Positions 8,173 through 12,688 of a DNA stretch of 12,688 bases are shown in pieces; the first letter of the stretch is position 1; each line of letters starts with the position of its first letter. The notes under the pieces are model-generated. The model saw only the letters and a program-made list of their open reading frames with translations. It made no database searches and was not told where the DNA came from. The DNA is taken from positions 1 through 12,688 of the forward strand of contig CAPNGW010000036.1 in NCBI GenBank assembly GCA_948665105.1, read 5' to 3'. The DNA comes from an uncultured Lachnospiraceae bacterium (GTDB taxonomy: Bacteria > Bacillota > Clostridia > Lachnospirales > Lachnospiraceae). A program made the translations under genes and the position numbers.

Positions 8173-9045
8173 TTACCACACAATCTCCGTGGTCTGCTGT
8201 GTAAGTCTGGTTTCGCCTGCCACATACAGTGTCTCAAAATATAGGTCGCCCATTTCTCCTCCCTCATACAGCTCTCTGGTGCAGACACCCGGGTTTTGCG
8301 AATTCGCCCACTGGGTCTCCACAAGAATATAGGAAGTCTTCTCCTCTGCTTCCAGCCTCTCCGGTAAGCTCCCCGGTGCATACTCTTCTGTTTTCACAAT
8401 CTGATTGTTTTCATCCATCTGATGTACCCGGATGGAGGTGGGTGGATAGGAGAGAATAAAGTTCATCTTTACGGATATTTTATCTGTTTTTGTTAATCCG
8501 TTTTCTGTCACCGTCCACTCATTCTCCAGAGTCTGAGTGGTGGTTGCACCCACAGTAGAGTTGCTGACTCCTGTACCGGCAGTCAAATAGATGTCACCTG
8601 TATCCGTCTGATAAACCGGATTGCTGTACCAGACCACCGGCTCCCTTTGTGGAAGGGCATATACCGTTCCTTCCAGATGAATCACATCCCCCGTATCGGT
8701 TACGCTGTAATGATTCACGGTATCGCATATCCCGTTGTCAAATATGGTGTGAAACACTTCGCCGCTTTCGCTGAATTGTGTGCTAAAAAAACACAGGCCT
8801 TCCGTTCCCGGAAAGGTAATCTCCCAATCTACGGGGCTGTCCCTTCCTCCTTTATCCACCGAAGCATACATCCTGTCAGGGATGTCCAAATATTCATTGG
8901 TGATAAATACCCCTATGAAACGGTCCTGATTTTCTTCTCCGGCATTTTCCTTTGCAAGAGAACAGCCGCTTAACATCACTGCCATTGCGCTTATGAAAAT
9001 ACCCGTAACAGCTTTTCTGACTTTTTTCCCTGCTCTACCCTTCAT
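8173..9045 (-). CDS. Predicted lipoprotein of unknown family
   Basis: A 290-aa exported lipoprotein. The N-terminus is basic (MKGRAGKKVRK), followed by a hydrophobic stretch (about 12-26) and lipobox LSGC with C28 as the lipidated residue, so it should be anchored on the outer face of the membrane. The remainder is rich in beta-type sequence and Thr, with no motif I recognise and no catalytic signature. The ATG at 9045 is chosen over an in-frame TTG at 9069: it gives a proper signal peptide and has a GGGGGAAG ribosome site. It overlaps the regulator gene upstream by 11 bases and is followed 28 bases later by the response regulator. It may be an accessory or sensor component for the kinase or the pump, which is inference from position only. 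Confidence 0.82.
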   Translation of the reverse strand: MKGRAGKKVRKAVTGIFISAMAVMLSGCSLAKENAGEENQDRFIGVFITNEYLDIPDRMYASVDKGGRDSPVDWEITFPGTEGLCFFSTQFSESGEVFHTIFDNGICDTVNHYSVTDTGDVIHLEGTVYALPQREPVVWYSNPVYQTDTGDIYLTAGTGVSNSTVGATTTQTLENEWTVTENGLTKTDKISVKMNFILSYPPTSIRVHQMDENNQIVKTEEYAPGSLPERLEAEEKTSYILVETQWANSQNPGVCTRELYEGGEMGDLYFETLYVAGETRLTQQTTEIVW

Positions 9046-9262
9046 CCTCTTCCCCCAGCTCTCCGTCAAATTTTAAAATATCACCCACGTCACACTGCAA
9101 AAAATAGCAAATGCGGTTGATGGTATGGAAACGGACGCCCTTGGCTTTACCGCTTCGCAGCACCGACAAATTTGCTTCCGTAATGTCCACCAGCTTGCAA
9201 AGCTCCTTCGAGGTCATTCCCCGCTCCTTCAGTACCTTCTCCAGGCAAACTACGATTCCCAT
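9035..9262 (-). CDS. Small Cro/CI (XRE) family regulator, YozG-like
   Basis: A 75-aa single-domain helix-turn-helix protein. It follows the pattern of small Cro/CI regulators of the YozG type: an N-terminal strand (MGIVVCLEKVLKERG), HTH about 17-37 (TSKELCKLVDITEANLSVLR), then a basic turn SGKAKGVRF, a helix TINRICYFLQCD, and the GDILKF ending followed by an acidic tail. ATG 9262 is chosen because AGGAG lies 7 to 8 bases upstream and the N-terminus then matches the family; an in-frame ATG at 9289 would overlap the upstream gene. The upstream stop TAG forms part of its ribosome site, a 10-base gap that implies coupling. Pairing with a DUF2975 protein is common in Firmicutes, and autoregulation through the inverted repeat at 10216-10253 is likely but inferred. 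Confidence 0.9.
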   Translation of the reverse strand: MGIVVCLEKVLKERGMTSKELCKLVDITEANLSVLRSGKAKGVRFHTINRICYFLQCDVGDILKFDGELGEEDEG

Positions 9263-9272
9263 GGCCCCACTC

Positions 9273-10190
9273 CTAAATAAACAGCTCATTATCCCGCTTC
9301 AGCTTCTGATTTTCCTCAACATATTTTGCCACCATAAGGATAGCCAGAAGAAACAATACAGAAATCAGCGGGAAGGATGCCGTAACCGTAATCCGGCTCA
9401 ATTTGTTTCGACATAACAGCTGGGCTACGTGAAAGGCCATTCCGGAAATCACCACCAGAGCCAGGGCCTGTCTGCTGCGGACTCCCACCTGTTTCACGGC
9501 TGCAACAGCTTTATCGGAATAAGGCTCCCGAAGCAGCTCGTTCACTGCCCGGATTGCCAGAAAAAGCAGGTATAGGTTCAGCACATATGGCAATACATTT
9601 ACTGCACTCTGAAAGGCCAGGAAAAAGCAGGTCACGGTAAGGCTTGCGCCTTCCTCCACGCCTCCGGCAAAGCTTAAGCCATTCTCCATGCCCGGGGCAA
9701 GGCCTGCGCTATTCTCCATACCTGCGGTCCGTATAGCCGCCGGAAGGGAATAGCAAAGCTCCACTGCTGTCAATCCCGCAAACAGAACAAAGGCTGCGTA
9801 CAGCATCACCCGAAGGCCTCTTTGAAGGCCACTCATATCCGCCTCCGCGGTTTTCTTTAAAATACGAAGCAACAAATACCCCAAGAGAAAGGAGTAGAAG
9901 CTCCCTCCCAAAAGAAGCTTTCCGCTTCCTGCAACTGGCACCGTAAACAGCCCCGGATTGATCATATAGTAGAGGACCCCAAAAAGAAACGCGCTTAACA
10001 CAAAAAGCAGGTAATCCACCCTGCAAAAGCTTCCTTTTTTCTTAAGCCAGAGACCGGCGATACAGGGACTTAAGCCTAGAAGCACATAAATGATTATGGC
10101 CAGCACATTGCCCGCCTCTCCCGATAAGGATAACTGGCGCAGAAGTCTTCCTGTCTGTTCAAAGGGAAATGAAATGATTGTAACATCCAT
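9273..10190 (-). CDS. DUF2975-like polytopic membrane protein, extended
   Basis: A 305-aa integral membrane protein with about seven predicted helices (near 28-49, 58-77, 91-110, 127-148, 184-214, 241-259, 267-289). The cytoplasmic end AKYVEENQKLKRDNELFI is typical of DUF2975 proteins, which commonly sit directly before a YozG-like HTH gene, as here. Usual members are about 160 aa with four helices, so this one is nearly twice as long. Its loop at about 156-185 holds three degenerate 10-residue repeats starting GMEN, GMEN and GVEE. The ATG at 10190 has GGAGA 7 bases upstream. It is the first gene after a near-consensus promoter, so it probably leads the operon. The function of DUF2975 is not known; control of the partner HTH protein is a guess. 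Confidence 0.8.
   Translation of the reverse strand: MDVTIISFPFEQTGRLLRQLSLSGEAGNVLAIIIYVLLGLSPCIAGLWLKKKGSFCRVDYLLFVLSAFLFGVLYYMINPGLFTVPVAGSGKLLLGGSFYSFLLGYLLLRILKKTAEADMSGLQRGLRVMLYAAFVLFAGLTAVELCYSLPAAIRTAGMENSAGLAPGMENGLSFAGGVEEGASLTVTCFFLAFQSAVNVLPYVLNLYLLFLAIRAVNELLREPYSDKAVAAVKQVGVRSRQALALVVISGMAFHVAQLLCRNKLSRITVTASFPLISVLFLLAILMVAKYVEENQKLKRDNELFI
9641..9730 (-). repeat. Three degenerate 30-bp tandem repeats inside the DUF2975-like gene
   Basis: The 9-mer ATTCTCCAT occurs at 9681-9689 and 9711-9719, exactly 30 bases apart. A third, diverged copy (TTCCTCCAC) is at 9651-9659. Flanking segments such as GGCTTGCGCC, AGCTTAAGCC and GGCCTGCGCT keep the same phase. The unit is a multiple of three, so copy changes keep the frame and alter only the loop length. 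Confidence 0.7.
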
Positions 10191-10215
10191 AAATTTTCTC
10201 CAAATTATTGTTTTG

Positions 10216-10253
10216 CGATAATTGTTGTTTTTAATATATCACTACAATTATCG
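10216..10253 (-). promoter_or_regulatory. Perfect inverted repeat (candidate operator) over the operon promoter
   Basis: CGATAATTGT (10216-10225) and ACAATTATCG (10244-10253) are perfect 10-bp inverted copies, 28 bp centre to centre. One arm lies between the -35 and -10 boxes and the other just after the predicted start site. This suits repression by a dimeric or cooperative regulator, most simply the XRE protein of the same operon. The repeat is visible in sequence; the binder is inferred. Confidence 0.6.
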
Positions 10254-10261
10254 TTTGTCAA
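10233..10261 (-). promoter_or_regulatory. Near-consensus sigma-A promoter of the DUF2975-HTH operon
   Basis: On the minus strand TTGACA (complement of 10256-10261) and TATATT (complement of 10233-10238) are separated by 17 bases. The predicted start near 10226 gives a leader of about 35 bases. With a consensus -35 and spacing, it should be strong unless repressed. Confidence 0.85.
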
Positions 10262-10277
10262 TAATTTCTCACGAAAA

Positions 10278-10302
10278 TACCAGCCGGAAATCTTCCGGCT
10301 GG
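10278..10302 (-). terminator. Rho-independent terminator after the aldo/keto reductase
   Basis: A perfect 10-bp stem, CCAGCCGGAA (10280-10289) with TTCCGGCTGG (10293-10302), has a 3-base loop and on the minus strand is followed by TATTTTCG. The T tract is short, but position between the reductase stop and the next operon promoter fits. On the plus strand there is no T tract. Confidence 0.72.
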
Positions 10303-10347
10303 CAACTGCGTAAGATATGATTCCATCATGACATCCACCGACAGTCC

Positions 10348-11481
10348 TTACCCCTTCAGCTTCTGTGCGAAGTCCGCCATGGCCTCCGATATCTTAATCT
10401 GCTGGGGGCATACACCCTCACAGCTCCTGCATCCGATACATGCACCTGGCTGCTTCTCCTGTGACACTGCACTTAAGGCCATGGGCACAATAAACCCGCC
10501 TTGGGTGAAGCAATGCTCATTGTAGAGATTCAAAAGACCCGGAATGTCAAGCTCCTGTGGGCAGTGGGTGGTACAGTACCGGCATGCCGTACAGGGCAGC
10601 GCGATTTTCTTCACCATGCCATCGGCAATCTCTAAAAGCTCTTTCCTCTCGATTTCGGAAAGGGGCTTTTCCTCCTCAAAGGTGGTGATATTCTCCGAAA
10701 GCTGCTGATAATCGGACATCCCCGAAAGTGTCACAACCACACCAGGAACGGACTGTATAAACCGAAACGCCCAGGCCGGTATGGTTTCCTCAGGACGCAG
10801 CGCCTGCAGCCTTTCGGTATCCTCCGAAGCCAGCGAGGCCAGCTTGCCGCCCCTAAGAGGCTCCATCACCCAGACAGGAATGTTGTATTCCCCAAGAAGC
10901 TCCACCTTCCCTTTGGCATCCTGGAAGGACCAGTCCACATAGTTCAGCTGAATCTGGCAAAATTCCATGCTTTCTCCATAAGCTTCCAGAAACCGCTTCA
11001 TAACCTCATAGCTTCCGTGAACAGAGAAGCCCAGATGACGGATACGGCCGTTGTCCTTCTGTTTCTTTAAATAAGAGTAAATCCCATAGGCTTCATCCAG
11101 ATAGGCATCGATATTCATTTCACATACATTGTGAAACAGGTAAAAGTCAAAATAAGAAACGCCGCACTTTTTAAGCTGCTGTTCAAAAATTTCCTCCACC
11201 TTGTCCATGTTGGACAAATCGTAGCCTGGAAATTTGTCCGCCAGATAAAAGCTTTCCCGGGGATGTCTGGCTAATGCCTTCCCCAGAACGATTTCCGACT
11301 GTCCACTGTGGTAGCCCCAGGCCGTGTCATAATAATTGATTCCTTTCTCCATGGCATAGTCCACCATCTGGCTGGCTTTGGCTTCGTCAATTTCTGCGTC
11401 ATTACCCCCGACAACCGGCAGGCGCATGGCCCCTAACCCAAGAGCGGACAATTTCAAATCCTGAAAATTTTTGTAAATCAT
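10348..11481 (-). CDS. Aldo/keto reductase with C-terminal 2x[4Fe-4S] ferredoxin domain
   Basis: A 377-aa protein of the ferredoxin-linked aldo/keto reductase group (COG1453-like). The TIM-barrel part (1-285) carries the catalytic tetrad D52 and Y57 (YDTAWGYHSG), K83 (ADKFPG) and H117 (YLFHN), so reduction of a carbonyl group is expected. The C-terminus has two complete CxxCxxCxxxCP motifs, C297-C307 and C348-C358, predicted to hold two [4Fe-4S] clusters, allowing electron exchange with ferredoxin or flavodoxin in place of, or beside, NAD(P)H. The ATG at 11481 has GGAG about 9 bases upstream. It is transcribed divergently from a merR gene out of a promoter with MerR architecture and has its own terminator. 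The substrate is unknown. Confidence 0.95.
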   Translation of the reverse strand: MIYKNFQDLKLSALGLGAMRLPVVGGNDAEIDEAKASQMVDYAMEKGINYYDTAWGYHSGQSEIVLGKALARHPRESFYLADKFPGYDLSNMDKVEEIFEQQLKKCGVSYFDFYLFHNVCEMNIDAYLDEAYGIYSYLKKQKDNGRIRHLGFSVHGSYEVMKRFLEAYGESMEFCQIQLNYVDWSFQDAKGKVELLGEYNIPVWVMEPLRGGKLASLASEDTERLQALRPEETIPAWAFRFIQSVPGVVVTLSGMSDYQQLSENITTFEEEKPLSEIERKELLEIADGMVKKIALPCTACRYCTTHCPQELDIPGLLNLYNEHCFTQGGFIVPMALSAVSQEKQPGACIGCRSCEGVCPQQIKISEAMADFAQKLKG

Positions 11482-11547
11482 ACCTAATCACTCCGTTTCT
11501 CTTTGGAAGATGTGCATTTGACATCCCTCCATTTGTCTGATAGAATC

Positions 11548-11578
11548 ATTATAAGACCTAAACTTGACTTTAGGTCAA
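11548..11578 (-). promoter_or_regulatory. MerR-type promoter of the aldo/keto reductase (19-bp spacer with dyad)
   Basis: On the minus strand -35 TTGACC (complement of 11573-11578) and -10 TATAAT (complement of 11548-11553) are 19 bases apart. The spacer contains a perfect inverted repeat, GACCTAAA (11555-11562) and TTTAGGTC (11569-11576), around 6 bases. An overlong spacer with a centred dyad is the classic site where MerR-family activators untwist DNA. On the plus strand a weaker pair, TTGACT (11565-11570) and CACAAT (11588-11593), could serve merR and would be overlapped by the same dyad. Confidence 0.85.
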
Positions 11579-11616
11579 TACCTTTTTCACAATTTTTCGA
11601 AAACAGGAGATTGATT

Positions 11617-12063
11617 ATGTATTCCATCGGCCAAGTATCTGAAATGTTCCATCTGCCCATTTCCACCCTGCGCTATTACGATAAGGAGGGACTGTTCCCT
11701 GATATGGAACGAGTTTCCGGGATTCGCAAATTTGGAGAGAGAGAGCTGGAAGCGCTTCGTGTCATTGAATGTCTGAAAAAATCCGGAATGGAGATTAAGG
11801 ACATCAAGCAATTCATGGAATGGTGCAGCCGGGGCAGTAAGACCTATCCTCAGCGCAAAGCATTGATTTTAAAGCAAAAGGAGCATGTGGAGGCTGAAAT
11901 TGCGCGTATGAACCGCGTCCTTGATATGCTCAACTATAAATGCTGGTACTATGAGCAGGCCATTCAGGACGGAAATGAAAGCCGCCTTGCTTCCATGCAG
12001 CCAAAGGATATGCCAAAGGAAATTCGCACAGCTTATGAAAATGCCTGTAAAATCAATTCTTAA
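11617..12063 (+). CDS. MerR-family regulator, AdhR/NmlR-like
   Basis: A 148-aa MerR regulator. The winged HTH (1-70) begins MYSIGQVSEMFHLPISTLRYYDKEGL and is followed by FGERELEALRVIECLKKSGM; a dimer-forming coiled coil spans about 82-115 (KALILKQKEHVEAEIARMNRVLDML). The only cysteine in the DNA-binding half is C52; C68, C97 and C145 follow. AdhR/NmlR-type members that sense aldehydes and electrophiles also use a cysteine at position 52, so this assignment is plausible, but the protein lacks any metal-binding C-terminal motif. The ATG at 11617 has AGGAG (11605-11609) upstream; an extended start at 11503 would run through the promoter. It is divergent from the reductase it probably controls, with a shared terminator downstream. 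Confidence 0.93.
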   Translation: MYSIGQVSEMFHLPISTLRYYDKEGLFPDMERVSGIRKFGERELEALRVIECLKKSGMEIKDIKQFMEWCSRGSKTYPQRKALILKQKEHVEAEIARMNRVLDMLNYKCWYYEQAIQDGNESRLASMQPKDMPKEIRTAYENACKINS

Positions 12064-12065
12064 GA

Positions 12066-12105
12066 AAAAGACGGGTAAAAAGCATTTGCTTCTCACTCGT
12101 CTTTT
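12066..12105. terminator. Bidirectional terminator between merR and the aroA-small ORF unit
   Basis: Stem AAAAGACGGGT (12066-12076) with ACTCGTCTTTT (12095-12105), 11 bp with one G-T pair, and an inner AAGC/GCTT extension in the loop. On the minus strand it is followed by CTTTTTCTT, a good T tract for the aroA-side transcript. On the plus strand the T's form part of the stem end. Confidence 0.8.
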
Positions 12106-12118
12106 CTGAAATTATAAG

Positions 12119-12283
12119 TTACCGTTTTTGATTGATTGGATTGATGCCTTCCTTGCGGGCATTGTGGGTCTGATTCTGGTTTTCCGGCTTCACACTTTTT
12201 GTGACAGTGTTGAATTCCTCCAGATTCTTTTTCCGTTCAATGGCTTCCTTATCCTTTTTGTCCTGCTTCCATCTATGGCACAT
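12119..12283 (-). CDS. Small highly charged protein of unknown function, 54 aa
   Basis: A 54-residue frame from ATG 12283 to TAA 12119. The ribosome site GGAGGTGAT lies 3 bases before the ATG and matches the 16S anti-Shine-Dalgarno almost fully, the best argument that it is translated. The product is soluble and strongly basic (MCHRWKQDKKDKEAIERKKN at the start, many K, R, N and Q), without membrane segments or recognised motifs. It begins 41 bases after the aroA stop on the same strand and is followed by a terminator, so it is probably the last gene of the aroA transcript. A longer version starting at GTG 12328 would overlap the aroA stop and has no ribosome site. I do not recognise the family. 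Confidence 0.7.
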   Translation of the reverse strand: MCHRWKQDKKDKEAIERKKNLEEFNTVTKSVKPENQNQTHNARKEGINPINQKR

Positions 12284-12324
12284 GGTATCACCTCCAAAAG
12301 CAGTGTTCCCCATTTCTTTGGTTT

Positions 12325-12688
12325 TCACTCTGTGCAGATGTGCTCTGCATCCATGATGCCATGTATCACATCCTCCAGCACCTCAAAATAATTCTCAAAG
12401 GTCTTCCGGCAGCAATCCGGGTCATGTATCATAACGCCCTCAGTCCGAAGGCCAATCAGAGAAAACCCCATGGCCATCCGGTGGTCGTCATACGTCTCCA
12501 CCAGCCCGCTCTTTGGCCTTCCCGGATATATTTTAACAAAATCCTCGCCCATTTCACAGTCAATGCCCAGCTTTCCAAGCTCCGTCACAATGGCCAGCAT
12601 CCTATCGCTCTCCTGATGCCGGATGTGGCCGATTCCCGTAATGGTGGTGAGGCTGTCTGCAAAGGGGGCCAACGCCGCCAGCGTAATG
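12325..12688 (-). CDS. aroA: 3-phosphoshikimate 1-carboxyvinyltransferase (EPSP synthase), C-terminal part
   Basis: The last 121 or so residues of EPSP synthase, which joins shikimate-3-phosphate and phosphoenolpyruvate in the chorismate pathway (cytoplasm). The gene runs off the right edge. Family landmarks: LAPFADSLTTITGIGHIR, then QESDR (usually KESDR/KETDR), the TYDDHRMAM motif with the phosphoenolpyruvate-binding arginine, and the terminal CRKTFENYFEVL with the conserved lysine. The lysine before ESDR, equivalent to E. coli K340 that contacts shikimate-3-phosphate, is glutamine here. Stop TGA is at 12325-12327. The gene is followed on the same strand by a 54-aa small protein. No start is visible, since the window edge truncates it. 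Confidence 0.95.
   Translation of the reverse strand, partial: ITLAALAPFADSLTTITGIGHIRHQESDRMLAIVTELGKLGIDCEMGEDFVKIYPGRPKSGLVETYDDHRMAMGFSLIGLRTEGVMIHDPDCCRKTFENYFEVLEDVIHGIMDAEHICTE

Noticed and set aside
11503..11616. N-terminal extension of the MerR protein by 38 residues
   Set aside because: It would translate the promoter and operator region and lacks a ribosome site, while ATG 11617 has AGGAG and gives the standard MerR N-terminus.

Overview
The window looks like chromosome from a Gram-positive Clostridia genome, most likely Lachnospiraceae. The evidence is moderate GC, strong AGGAGG-type ribosome sites, sigma-A-like promoters, a TIGR04086-type membrane protein, a CNNM/HlyC protein with TTG start, and an aldo/keto reductase carrying ferredoxin clusters. 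The taxonomic call is inference; there is no rRNA or other marker. No tRNA, IS element, CRISPR array or phage gene was seen.

Layout. Bases 1-1020 (+) hold the tail of an unidentified gene followed by a CorA-like metal transporter. A small four-helix membrane protein (1028-1402, -) converges on it. A CNNM/CBS/CorC 'hemolysin-like' transporter (1657-2937, +) has its own promoter and a perfect 12-bp terminator hairpin.

Bases 3021-10190 are seven minus-strand genes. In transcription order they are a DUF2975-like membrane protein, a small Cro/CI-type regulator, a lipoprotein of unknown family, an OmpR-type response regulator, a HAMP histidine kinase, an ABC ATPase and a 780-aa FtsX-type permease. 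A near-consensus promoter bracketed by a perfect 10-bp inverted repeat precedes the first gene. A promoter with poor -35 but two exact 10-bp direct repeats, 21 bp apart, precedes the ABC pair. The simplest reading is an envelope-sensing unit: the XRE protein controls the front of the operon, and the two-component pair switches on the ABC pump through the direct repeats.

Bases 10280-12105 hold an aldo/keto reductase with two [4Fe-4S] motifs (-) and a divergent MerR-family regulator (+). The reductase promoter has the MerR hallmark: TTGACC and TATAAT held 19 bp apart around an 8-bp dyad. The regulator has a cysteine at position 52, where AdhR/NmlR-type electrophile sensors carry theirs, so this looks like a carbonyl or electrophile detoxification pair.

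The right end (-) holds the C-terminal part of aroA (EPSP synthase) followed by an unrecognised, highly charged 54-aa small protein with a near-perfect Shine-Dalgarno. A bidirectional terminator is shared with merR. There is no gene-free stretch longer than 300 bases; the longest is 1403-1656.
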